From positions 27,777 to 91,776 of the forward strand of contig JAVEEC010000043.1 of assembly GCA_030840645.1 (NCBI GenBank): a stretch of 64,000 nt of DNA, given 5' to 3'. Numbering within the stretch: the first letter of the stretch is position 1; every line of letters starts with the position of its first letter. A program made the position numbers and the translations under genes. The DNA comes from Frankiaceae bacterium. Its GTDB lineage: Bacteria; Actinomycetota; Actinomycetes; BP-191. Shown one piece after another: positions 48,555 to 58,410 of the stretch. Below the pieces are notes generated by a model. It saw nothing but the letters and a program-made list of their open reading frames with translations, had not been told where the DNA came from and did no database searches.

Positions 48555-50011
48555 ACCGCCCCATCCGTCGCGTCGCGACCGCTGCCCTGGTGCTGTTTGG
48601 GCTGCTGTTCCTCAACGTCAACTATATCCAGGTCGTGCGGGCCAACGCGCTGAAGAAGAACCCGCGTAACACCCGGCTGCTGCTGGACGAGTACGGCCGC
48701 CCGCGCGGCGACATCATCGCCGCCCGCTCGACGCTGGTGGAGAGCAAGCCGACGAAAGACCGCCTCAAGTACCTCCGCGTCTACGCGAACGGCCGCGCCG
48801 ACGTCGCGAGCGCGTTCGCGCCCGTGACCGGGTACTACTCCCTCGTGTACGGCGCGACAGGGATCGAGCGGGCGTTCAACGACACGCTGTCCGGCAACGA
48901 CGACCGGCTGTTCGTGCGCCGCGTCTCCGACATCCTCACCGGCCGCCAGCCGCAGGGCGGCAGCGTCATCCTCACCATCGACCCGGACCTCCAGCTCCTC
49001 GCCGCGCAGCTGCTCGGCGGGCGGCGGGGCTCGGTCGTCGCGCTCGACCCGAGGACCGGCGCGGTGCTCGCGCTGGTGACCAGCCCGTCGTACGACCCGA
49101 ACCCGCTCTCGTCGCACGACCCGACCCGGATCCGCGCCACCTACCAGCGGCTGCTCGCCGACAAGGACCGGCCGCTGGTCGACCGCGCGGCCGAGGAGGT
49201 GTACCCGCCGGGGTCGACGTTCAAGATCGTCACCGCGGCCGCGGCGCTGGAGTCCGGGATGCGTCCGGAGGACCGCCTCCCGTGCGCCCGCTCGATCACG
49301 CTGCCGCTGACGCGTGGCGTCCAGCTCCGCAACTTCTCCGGCGAGTCGTGCCCCTCGAACGTCTCGCTGACCGAGGCCTTGCAGCACTCGTACAACACGT
49401 CGTTCGCGACCCTCGGCATGCGCCTCGGCGGCCAGCGGCTCCAGGACATGGCGGAGAAGTTCGGCTTCAACGCCCGCCCGGACTTCGCGCTGCGGACCGT
49501 CGACAGCGCGTTCCCCGAGGGCCTGAACGCCCCGCAGACCGCGCAGTCGGCGATCGGCCAGTTCGACGTGCGGGCGACGCCGTTGCAGATGGCGATGGTG
49601 GCCGCGGCGATCGCGAACGACGGCCGGCTGATGCGCCCCTACGTCGTCAGCGAGAGCCTCGCGCCGGACCTCACGGTCCTCGACAGGACGGCGCCGAAGG
49701 AGCAGAGCCGGCCCGTCTCTGCGGCGACCGCGAACGCGCTCACCCAGATGATGGTCGCGGTGGTCCAGGGCGGCACCGGCACCCGCGCGCAGATCCCCGG
49801 CGTCACCGTCGCGGGCAAGACCGGCACCGCGCAGAACGCCGGACCCGCGCACGCGTGGTTCGTCGGCTTCGCGCCGGCCGAGGCGCCGAAGATCGCGATC
49901 GCGGTCCTGGTCGAGAACGGCGGCGGGGGCGGCGACTCCGCGACCGGTGGCCGCATCGCGGCGCCGATCGCGCAGCAGCTCATGGCCGCCGCGCTGCGGA
50001 GCGGGCAGTGA
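48551..50011 (+). CDS. pbpA: class B penicillin-binding protein PbpA
   Basis: 486 aa DD-transpeptidase, monofunctional. Short cytosolic tail, membrane helix (about 8-26), dimerisation/N-domain, then the transpeptidase: STFK (222-225, nucleophile Ser222), SYN (280-282) and KTGT (423-426). It crosslinks strands made by the partner SEDS protein during septal and polar growth. Overlaps the genes on both sides by 4 bp. Confidence 0.95.
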   Translation: MNRPIRRVATAALVLFGLLFLNVNYIQVVRANALKKNPRNTRLLLDEYGRPRGDIIAARSTLVESKPTKDRLKYLRVYANGRADVASAFAPVTGYYSLVYGATGIERAFNDTLSGNDDRLFVRRVSDILTGRQPQGGSVILTIDPDLQLLAAQLLGGRRGSVVALDPRTGAVLALVTSPSYDPNPLSSHDPTRIRATYQRLLADKDRPLVDRAAEEVYPPGSTFKIVTAAAALESGMRPEDRLPCARSITLPLTRGVQLRNFSGESCPSNVSLTEALQHSYNTSFATLGMRLGGQRLQDMAEKFGFNARPDFALRTVDSAFPEGLNAPQTAQSAIGQFDVRATPLQMAMVAAAIANDGRLMRPYVVSESLAPDLTVLDRTAPKEQSRPVSAATANALTQMMVAVVQGGTGTRAQIPGVTVAGKTGTAQNAGPAHAWFVGFAPAEAPKIAIAVLVENGGGGGDSATGGRIAAPIAQQLMAAALRSGQ

Positions 50012-51436
50012 CCGCCGACGTCGGGACGCGACTCGGCGACCGTTACCTCCTGGAGGAACGGATCGCGACCGGCGGCATGGGCGAGGTCTGGCGCGCGAAG
50101 GACGAGCTGCTGCACCGCGACGTCGCGCTCAAGCTGCTGAAGCGGGAGTACGCCGACGACGAGGTGTTCGCCGAACGGTTCCGCGGCGAGGCCAGGCACA
50201 CGGCGGGGCTCGCGCACGCGAACATCGCCGGTGTCTTCGACTACGGCGAGGGCGACGCGGCGTCCTACCTCGTCATGGAGCTGGTGCCCGGCGAGCCGCT
50301 GTCCGCGCTGCTCGCCCGCGAGGGGCGGCTGTCCGCGGACCGGACGCTGGACATCGTCGCCCAGGCCGCGCGCGGCCTGGAGGCCGCGCACCAGGGCGGG
50401 GTGATCCACCGCGACGTGAAGCCGGGCAACATCCTGGTCTGCCCCGACGGCGGGGTGAAGCTCACCGACTTCGGCATCGCGCGCGCGGCCGACGCGGTGC
50501 CGTTGACGCAGACCGGCATCGTCATGGGCACCGCGCACTACCTCTCGCCCGAACAGGGCAACGGCGGCGAGGTCTCACCCGCGAGCGACGTGTACTCGCT
50601 CGGCGTCGTGGCGTACGAATGCCTGGCCGGGCGGCGGCCGTTCGAGGGCGACAACGCCGTCGGCATCGCGCTGGCGCACGTCTACGAGGACCCGCTCGCG
50701 CTGCCGGACGACGTCCCCGTCGCGGTCGCGGACCTGGTCGCCCAGGCGCTCGCGAAGGAGCCGGACGCGCGGTTCGCGAGCGCGGCGGCGTTCGCCAAGG
50801 CCGCCGAGGTCACCCGCGCCGGACTGAACGGAACGGTCGACGTGCCCACCGTCCCGACGCCGACGGCGGCGCTGCCGGTCACGCACCTGCGACCCGGTCG
50901 GCGGCGGCCGTCGCGCAGGGCGTTGTTCGTCTCGATCGGCGTCGCGCTGGTGCTGCTGCTCGCGGCGGCCGCGTGGGGCGCGTCGCGGCCGCCGCCGAAG
51001 CGCACCGTGCCCGGCGTCATCGGCAAGGCGCGGGCGGAGGCGTTGCGGCTGCTCGACGCGCAGGGCCTGAGGCACACCGAGCGGGCGGCGTACAGCACCA
51101 CCTACCCGGCCGGGACCGTCGCCGCGCAGGCGCCCGGCAAGAACGCCGTGGTCCGCAAGGGCGACAACGTTACGGTCACGATCTCCCGGGGCCCGCAACC
51201 CGTCACACTGCCGGCCGGTCTGTCGGGGCAGCCGCTCGACTCGGTCGTCACGGCGCTAAGGGGGCTCGGCCTGACGGTGACCACCGCACCGGAGCTGAGC
51301 CTGCAGCCGTCCGGTACCGTCATCGCCGTGGCGCCCGCGACGCGCCTGCACCGGGGGGACACGGTGAAGGTCACGTACTCGACGGGATTGCCGTTCGTTC
51401 GCGGCGACGGGAAGAAGCACGGGAAGGGCGAGAAGG

Positions 51437-51444
<8 letters not shown>
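50008..51444 (+). CDS. pknA: PknA-position Ser/Thr kinase with two PASTA domains
   Basis: 478 aa. Kinase domain (about 12-270): P-loop ATGGMGEVW, Lys42, HRDVKPGN (Asp137) and DFG (155-157). A membrane helix at about 306-327 is followed by two PASTA repeats (about 334-396 and 400-460) and a Lys/Gly tail. In mycobacteria PknA lacks PASTA domains, so this kinase could sense muropeptides or lipid II itself. GTG overlaps pbpA; the 3' end overlaps pknB by 8 bp. Confidence 0.93.
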
Positions 51445-53143
<1,699 letters not shown>

Positions 53144-53149
53144 TCGCTG

Positions 53150-53791
53150 CTAGGTGACCAGCGCGGCGCGGCGGCGTTCCTCGACGCGTTCGGCGAGCGC
53201 GGGCGCGCGGTCGACGGCCCCGGGGTCGCCGCACTGCGCGAGCCAGTTGGCGAGCAGCAGGTGGCCGCCCTGGGTGAGCACCGACTCGGGGTGGAACTGC
53301 ACGCCCTCGACCGGCGCGTCGCGGTGCCGCAGCCCCATGATCACGCCGGACGCGGTCCGCGCCGTGACCTCCAGTTCGGCCGGAACGCTGTCGGGCTCGA
53401 CCGTGAGCGAGTGGTAGCGCGTCGCGGTGAACGGGTCGGGGAGGCCGTTGAGAACTCCCGCGTCCTCGTGTCGCACCTCGCTGGTCTTGCCGTGCAGCAG
53501 CTCGGGCGCGCGCCCCACGACGCCGCCGTACGCCACCGCGATGGCCTGGTGACCCAGGCACACGCCGAGCAACGGCACGTCGCTGGTCGCGCGGACCAGG
53601 TCGACGCAGGACCCGGCCTCCTCCGGCGTACCGGGGCCCGGCGAGAGGAGCACGCCGTCGAAGCCCGCGACGTCGTCGGGCCCGACCTCGTCGTTGCGCC
53701 GGACGACGCACTCGGCGCCGAGCTGGCCAAGGTACTGGACCAGGTTGAACACGAACGAGTCGTAGTTGTCGACCACGAGGACGCGGGCCAT
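53150..53791 (-). CDS. trpG: anthranilate/aminodeoxychorismate synthase glutaminase subunit
   Basis: 213 aa class I glutamine amidotransferase that supplies ammonia to TrpE or PabB. NYDSFVFNLVQYLGQLGAE at the start, oxyanion LLSPGPGTPEEAG, nucleophile in LGVCLGHQAIAVAYGG, and VQFHPESVLT with the His-Glu dyad. No trpE or pabB partner is near, as in M. tuberculosis trpG beside pknB, where the protein probably serves both pathways. It follows the fadD-like gene with 1 bp between. Confidence 0.94.
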   Translation of the reverse strand: MARVLVVDNYDSFVFNLVQYLGQLGAECVVRRNDEVGPDDVAGFDGVLLSPGPGTPEEAGSCVDLVRATSDVPLLGVCLGHQAIAVAYGGVVGRAPELLHGKTSEVRHEDAGVLNGLPDPFTATRYHSLTVEPDSVPAELEVTARTASGVIMGLRHRDAPVEGVQFHPESVLTQGGHLLLANWLAQCGDPGAVDRAPALAERVEERRRAALVT

Positions 53792-53792
53792 C

Positions 53793-55631
53793 TCAGCCCT
53801 TCTTCGCCGGCTTGCGCGCGGGCTTCGCGGCCTTCTCCGCCTCGGCCTTCGCCTTCTCCTCTTCGAGGAGGATGCGGCGCAGCACCTTGCCGACAACGGT
53901 GCGCGGCAACGCATCCCGGAACTCCACGATCTTCGGCACCTTGTACGCCGCCAACGACGCGGCGCAGTGCGCGACCACGTCCTCCTCGGTCAGCGAGACC
54001 CCGGGCGCGAGGACGACGTACGCCTTGACGGTCTCGCCGCGGTAGCGGTCCGGCAGGCCGACGACGACGGCGTCCGCGACGCCCTTCAACGCGAAGAGGA
54101 CCTCCTCGACCTCGGACGGGTACACGTTGAACCCGCCCGCGATGATCAGCTCCTTCTTGCGGTCGACGATCTCGAAGTACCCCTCCTCGTCCATCCGCGC
54201 GATGTCGCCGGTGAGGACGAAGCCGTCGTCGGTGAACACGCCCGGCTCGTCGCGGTTCCAGTAGCCGGCGAACACCTGCGGCCCGCGGATCGCGAGCTCG
54301 CCGGGCTCCCCGACCTTCACGAGAACGGACGGGTCGTCCTGCGACACGATCTTGCACTCGGTGCCCGGCAACGGCATGCCGATGGTGCCGATCTTGCGCT
54401 TGCCGAACACCGGGTTGCCGTGGGTCGACGGCGACGTCTCCGTCATGCCGTACCCCTCGACGAGGCGCCCGCCCGAGACCTTCTCGAACTGCTCCTGGGT
54501 CTCGACCGGGAGCTTCATCGCGCCGGAGATGCACGCCTTGATCGACTTGAGGTCGTGCTGGCGGACCTTCGGCGAGTCGACGATCGCCTTGTAGATCGGC
54601 GGCACGCCGGGGAACAGCGTCGGCTTGAACTCGTCTATCGCCGCGAACACCGCGTCCAGGTCGAACCGCGGGATCAGCACCAGCGTGCCGCCGATGAGGA
54701 CGGTGAGGTTCATGCAGACGGTGAGGCCGTACGCGTGGAACAGCGGCAGCACCGCGAGCGTCACCTCGCGGCCGGCCTGCACCTCGGGCAGCCAGAGGCG
54801 GTTCTGGTACGCGTTCGCGACCAGGTTGTAGTGGGTGAGCTTGGCGCCCTTGGCGAGGCCCGAGGTGCCGCCGGTGTACTGGAGCAGCGCGAGGTCGGTC
54901 CTCGGCTCGACGGGCGCCTGGCGCGCTGGTGTCTTGGCGGCGTTGAGCAGCTTGACGAACGTCGTGACGCCGGCCGGCACCGGCGCGCTGATCTCGGCCC
55001 TGGTCCGCCGCGCCTTCGCGAGCGGGAGCTGGAGGAGCAGGCGCTGCTTGTGCGGCAGGTACTCGACGACGGAAGCGACGACGACCTCGCGGACGGACGG
55101 TACCGAGCGACGGACGGCGGCGACGGTCGCGTACACCTTGTCGAGACAGATCACGACCTCGGCGCCGCAGTCGGCGAGCTGGTGGGCCAGCTCGGCCTCG
55201 GTGTAGAGCGGGTTGTGCTGCACGACGACGGCGCCGAGGCGCAGGGCGGCGTAGAACGCGATGACGTTCTGCGGGCAGTTCGGCAGGACCAGCGCGACCC
55301 GGTCGCCCTTCCTGACGCCGAGCCCGGCGAGTGCGGTGGCGAAGCGGTCGACGTAGTCCTTCAGCTCGCGGTAGGTGATCCGGGTGCCGAGGAACGCCAG
55401 CGCCGTCGTCGTCGGGAACGACGCCGCCGCGTCGTCCAGGAGCCGGGTCAGCGCGACCTCGGGGAAGTCGTAGTCCGCGGGAACGTCCGGCGGGTACGAC
55501 GCCAGCCACGGCCGGTCGGCGTACGCGGGCGGCTTCGGCCGGGCCGGGCGCGGCGCCTTCTTGGCCGGCGCCTTCTTGGCGGGGACCTTCTTCGCCGGCG
55601 CCTTCGTGGCGGGCTTCTTCACGGGGGGCAC
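53793..55631 (-). CDS. FadD-like acyl-CoA ligase with Lys/Ala-rich ends
   Basis: 612 aa ANL-superfamily enzyme activating a carboxylate via acyl-AMP. Core motifs: LQYTGGTSGLAKGAKLTH, YGMTETSPSTHG, TGDIARMDEEGYFEIVDRKKELI and the C-terminal GKVLRR lysine. It is extended at the N-terminus (about 35 residues of KKPATKAPAKKVPAKKAPAK-type repeats) and at the C-terminus by a similar basic tail, like histone-H1-type linkers. The GTG follows AAGGA. Length without the tails fits long-chain fatty acyl-CoA ligases. Inserted between trpG and the sortase gene, which usually adjoin. Confidence 0.9.
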   Translation of the reverse strand: MPPVKKPATKAPAKKVPAKKAPAKKAPRPARPKPPAYADRPWLASYPPDVPADYDFPEVALTRLLDDAAASFPTTTALAFLGTRITYRELKDYVDRFATALAGLGVRKGDRVALVLPNCPQNVIAFYAALRLGAVVVQHNPLYTEAELAHQLADCGAEVVICLDKVYATVAAVRRSVPSVREVVVASVVEYLPHKQRLLLQLPLAKARRTRAEISAPVPAGVTTFVKLLNAAKTPARQAPVEPRTDLALLQYTGGTSGLAKGAKLTHYNLVANAYQNRLWLPEVQAGREVTLAVLPLFHAYGLTVCMNLTVLIGGTLVLIPRFDLDAVFAAIDEFKPTLFPGVPPIYKAIVDSPKVRQHDLKSIKACISGAMKLPVETQEQFEKVSGGRLVEGYGMTETSPSTHGNPVFGKRKIGTIGMPLPGTECKIVSQDDPSVLVKVGEPGELAIRGPQVFAGYWNRDEPGVFTDDGFVLTGDIARMDEEGYFEIVDRKKELIIAGGFNVYPSEVEEVLFALKGVADAVVVGLPDRYRGETVKAYVVLAPGVSLTEEDVVAHCAASLAAYKVPKIVEFRDALPRTVVGKVLRRILLEEEKAKAEAEKAAKPARKPAKKG

Positions 55632-55669
55632 GGCGGTCCTTCGGTACGCGGCAGGGGGCGGGCGGAATC

Positions 55670-55879
55670 CTATCCGCCGGTCGGCGTCGCTCCCGGCGTC
55701 GCCGGCGCGGACGCCGGGGACTCGTGCGGCACCGTGACGTTGTTGAACGGCAGCTTGCGCTCCGCCCAGGGGAACGCCAGGTAGAACAGCAGCGCGAGGA
55801 CGCCGAGGAGCAGCACGAGCGAGCCCGCGAGCTTGCCGGGGAGGCCGCCGGGCAGGTGGCGCCAGATCCAGACGTACAC
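55670..55879 (-). CDS. small single-pass membrane protein next to sortase E
   Basis: 69 aa. One membrane helix (LAGSLVLLLGVLALLFYLAFPW, about residues 18-39) and an extracellular tail PFNNVTVPHESPASAPATPG. The position just after sortase E, with 3 bp between, suggests co-translation. Similar small proteins are found at this place in other actinobacteria; the role is unknown. Confidence 0.75.
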   Translation of the reverse strand: MYVWIWRHLPGGLPGKLAGSLVLLLGVLALLFYLAFPWAERKLPFNNVTVPHESPASAPATPGATPTGG

Positions 55880-55882
55880 GCC

Positions 55883-56557
55883 TCAGCCCTCCAGCGCCGG
55901 GGGGACGACGCCGGGCGCCTTCTGCTGGGTGGCGTCGAGGGTGCCGTAGACGATGATCCGGGTCCGCGCGGAGTACTTCGGGTTGCAGCTCGTCAGCGTG
56001 ATCATCGCGACCTTCGGCTTCTCGCCGAGCTGGTGCGGCACCGGGTACGTCACCTCGACGGCCGACGGACGGACGATCTCGGTCGAGCCGACGCGGTAGG
56101 TGTACCAGGTGTCGCGCGTCTCCACGACGATCGCGTCGCCGACCCGCAGCTCGTCCACGCGGTTGAACGGCGCGCCGTACGTCGTGCGGTGGCCCGAGAT
56201 CACGAAGTTGCCGACCTGGCCAGGCAGCGCCGTACCCGGGTAGTGGCCGGGCCCCTTGCGCAGGTCCGCGACACCGACGCCCTCGACGACGACCTTCGCC
56301 CAGTCCCTGCCGAACCGCGGCACCCGGATCACCGCGACGCCGGAGCCGATCGGGATCGGGACGAGCAGGTCCTGCGGGGTCTTGTACGAGCCGTGCCCCG
56401 CCTCCCACTCGTCCGCGATCGCGCTGGCCAGGTGGCGCTGGTCGCGCGCGGTCTCGACGCCGGTGAAGTACAGCTCGTACGACACGAACAGCAGGATCAC
56501 GAGGCCCGCCGTGATCAGGGTCTGCCCGAGTCCGCGCAGGACCGTGTGCAGCCTCAC
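55883..56557 (-). CDS. class E sortase
   Basis: 224 aa transpeptidase that cuts sorting signals (LAxTG in this class) and links proteins to peptidoglycan. N-terminal membrane anchor (about 10-28); His123 in ISGHRTTYG; nucleophile Cys191 in TLTSCNPKYSARTR, with the catalytic Arg at 198 or 200. GTGA overlap with the DUF881 gene. Candidate substrates in this window are the exported proteins ending in LAGTG and LPVTG. Confidence 0.93.
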   Translation of the reverse strand: MRLHTVLRGLGQTLITAGLVILLFVSYELYFTGVETARDQRHLASAIADEWEAGHGSYKTPQDLLVPIPIGSGVAVIRVPRFGRDWAKVVVEGVGVADLRKGPGHYPGTALPGQVGNFVISGHRTTYGAPFNRVDELRVGDAIVVETRDTWYTYRVGSTEIVRPSAVEVTYPVPHQLGEKPKVAMITLTSCNPKYSARTRIIVYGTLDATQQKAPGVVPPALEG

Positions 56558-57300
56558 TCGACCACGCGCCCGTGGGTGACGGACAGGACGCCGTCGTACG
56601 CCGGCACGGGCAGGTCGGTCGCGCGGTCCGCGCGGTAGCCGAGGCCGTACGCGGCGACGTAGGAGCGGAACAGCTGCACCCCGCGCGACTCGTCCAGCGC
56701 GCGGCCGAGGCGTTCCGGGTCGCCGATCGCCGCGACGGTGAACGGCGGGGAGTAGACGGCGCCGTGCAGCAGCAGCGTGTTGCCGACACAGCGCACGGCC
56801 GACGTCGCGACGATGCGCTCGCCCATGACCGCGATCGCGTCGGCCCCGCCGGCCCAGAACGCGTTGATCACGCCGAGCACGTCCTGCTCGTGGACGACCA
56901 GGTCGTCCGGGGTCGGGTTGCCGGGCCGCATCTCGCCAGGTCCCAGGCGCGGCGCGTCGTCCAGCGTCACCGTGAGCCCCGGCCCGCGCAGGGCGGAGAG
57001 GCCGACGGGAACGGCGAGGCTGGCGTTGATGCGTTCGAGGGCGGCGACCTGGGTGTTGCCGCGGGCCGCGTCGGCGGTGCTCCGCCCGACCTCGGCCCGC
57101 AGCCGGGCCGCGGTCGCGTCGAGGGACTCGACCTGGCGCTGCTGGGCGGCGATCAGTTCGGTCAGGCGGCTGCGGCCGCTGCTGCGCAGCTCGGTGCCGC
57201 GGGCGGTGTTCGCGCTCGCCGCGAACAGCAGCCCCGCGAACGCCGCCACCCAGACGACGGCCGCGCGCCAGACGTCGAGCCGGCGCCGTTCACCCGCCAC
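56554..57300 (-). CDS. DUF881 family membrane protein
   Basis: 248 aa. Membrane anchor (about 11-30), a coiled-coil stretch (LIAAQQRQVESLDATAARLRAEV) and the DUF881 domain (GPGLTVTLDDAP, DLVVHEQDVLGVINAFWAGGADAI). Equivalent to Rv0012 of M. tuberculosis, which stands between crgA and trpG. Such proteins are linked to division by location only. Divergent from crgA across 94 bp. Confidence 0.92.
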   Translation of the reverse strand: MAGERRRLDVWRAAVVWVAAFAGLLFAASANTARGTELRSSGRSRLTELIAAQQRQVESLDATAARLRAEVGRSTADAARGNTQVAALERINASLAVPVGLSALRGPGLTVTLDDAPRLGPGEMRPGNPTPDDLVVHEQDVLGVINAFWAGGADAIAVMGERIVATSAVRCVGNTLLLHGAVYSPPFTVAAIGDPERLGRALDESRGVQLFRSYVAAYGLGYRADRATDLPVPAYDGVLSVTHGRVVE

Positions 57301-57394
57301 CGCCGCCCGCCTCCTGCCCGTGTCGTGTCCGGCCCCCGTCTGCCGTTACGCTAACCGACGCCTTCGCCACGCCAACGCCGTCCGAGGAGCAACA

Positions 57395-57655
57395 GTGCCC
57401 AAGTCGAGGGTCCGCAAGAAGAAGACGGATCCGTACGTCCGCGCCGCGGCGACCACCTCGCCGCGCAAGCGGCAGCCGTCGCCGGTGTGGTTCGGCGGCA
57501 TCGTGCTCGGCACGATGGTCGTCGGCGTCGCCTGGCTGGTGACGTACTACGTCAGCGGCGGGACGCTGCCCGTCCGCTCGCTCGACGCCTGGAACGTCGT
57601 CGTCGGCTTCCTCTGGATCGCCTCCGGCTTCGCGCTCTCCACCCAGTGGCGCTGA
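57395..57655 (+). CDS. crgA: cell division inhibitor CrgA
   Basis: 86 aa with two membrane helices (about residues 31-52 and 64-82) and a basic N-terminus (VPKSRVRKKKTDPY). The start, length and the tail NVVVGFLWIASGFALSTQWR match CrgA, which couples FtsZ to septal PBPs. GTG after GAGGAGC. The location beside DUF881 matches Mycobacterium and Streptomyces. Confidence 0.95.
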   Translation: MPKSRVRKKKTDPYVRAAATTSPRKRQPSPVWFGGIVLGTMVVGVAWLVTYYVSGGTLPVRSLDAWNVVVGFLWIASGFALSTQWR

Positions 57656-57689
57656 CCTGCTCCCAGGGGCGTAGTTCCACGCGTGTGAT

Positions 57690-57721
57690 TCGTCCACAGT
57701 GTGGACAACCGCTGTGGACGG
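57690..57721. promoter_or_regulatory. cluster of DnaA boxes
   Basis: Three sites in 32 bp between crgA and fmdB: TCGTCCACA (57690-57698, plus, 8/9), TTGTCCACA (57708-57700, minus, 9/9 to the GC-rich actinobacterial box) and CCGTCCACA (57721-57713, minus, 7/9). The gene order places this near oriC. It might tune the next gene or hold DnaA; it is too small to be the origin itself. Confidence 0.5.
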
Positions 57722-57727
57722 AGTGAC

Positions 57728-57970
57728 GTGCCGATCTACGAGTACGCCTGCCGCGCCTGCGCCGCCGTCGAGGAGCACCTGCTCCCGCTCGGCGCGGACG
57801 GGCCGGAGGCGTGCGCGGCGTGCGGGGGGCCGTTGCGACGGAAGTTCAGTCGCGTCGCGGTGAGGTACGAGGGCTGGGGCTTCACCTCGACCGACAAGCT
57901 GGTGGGCGACACCCGCGGCAAGGACTACAAGGCCCTGCGCGAACGCGCCGAACGCATCTCCGACGAGTAA
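57728..57970 (+). CDS. FmdB-family zinc ribbon protein
   Basis: 80 aa. The start VPIYEYACRACAAVEEHL is the family signature, with Cys pairs CRAC and CAAC forming one zinc ribbon, then RRKFSRVAV and a GWGFTSTDK tail. Often called regulatory protein FmdB; the actual function is unproven. The GTG lies 7 bp after the DnaA-box cluster and is the start that gives the standard N-terminus. Confidence 0.92.
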   Translation: MPIYEYACRACAAVEEHLLPLGADGPEACAACGGPLRRKFSRVAVRYEGWGFTSTDKLVGDTRGKDYKALRERAERISDE

Positions 57971-57992
57971 CGCACCCCGACCCCCCGGCCGC

Positions 57993-58049
57993 CCCCGTTG
58001 TGTGCGGGATACGCCTGGCTAGAGCCTGCAAATCCCGCACACAACGGGG
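57993..58049. terminator. 18-bp perfect inverted repeat between convergent genes
   Basis: 57993-58010 (CCCCGTTGTGTGCGGGAT) and 58032-58049 pair without mismatch around a 21-nt loop. It lies between the ends of the fmdB-like gene and the convergent zinc-finger gene, so it probably ends transcription both ways; no T-run follows. It may also belong to a dispersed repeat. Confidence 0.6.
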
Positions 58050-58053
58050 TCAG

Positions 58054-58410
58054 TCAGTCCGGCGGGTAGTCGGGGACGGTCACCTCGGCGACCACGGCGA
58101 ACGTCATCGGCTCGCCGCAGTGGCGCGGGGCCTTGTCCGAGCCACGGCGCAGCAGCACGAGCTGCGTGCCGCACGCCTTGCACGCGTAGACCGGCACGCC
58201 GGACTCCTCGACCACGTCGACCGGCGCGTACGACTTCGCCCCGACCTGCAGCGGCCGCAACGACGCCAGCCCCCACCGGATCACGACGGTCGCGATGAGC
58301 AGCCCGATGGCCGCCCGCGCGCCCCAGCCGACGCCGAACGGGTACCGCAGCACCAGCAGCGCGACGACCGCGAGCAGCAGCAGCCGGGTCCCCCGGCGGC
58401 GGGACCGCAC
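58054..58410 (-). CDS. membrane protein with C-terminal Cys/His cluster
   Basis: 118 aa. Two hydrophobic segments (LLLLAVVALLVLRYPF and AAIGLLIATVVIRW) followed by a possible zinc site, YACKACGTQLVL...RHCGEPM, and a beta-rich end. No named family. The GTG overlaps the thiolase stop by one base, so it is co-transcribed with that gene. Confidence 0.65.
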   Translation of the reverse strand: MRSRRRGTRLLLLAVVALLVLRYPFGVGWGARAAIGLLIATVVIRWGLASLRPLQVGAKSYAPVDVVEESGVPVYACKACGTQLVLLRRGSDKAPRHCGEPMTFAVVAEVTVPDYPPD

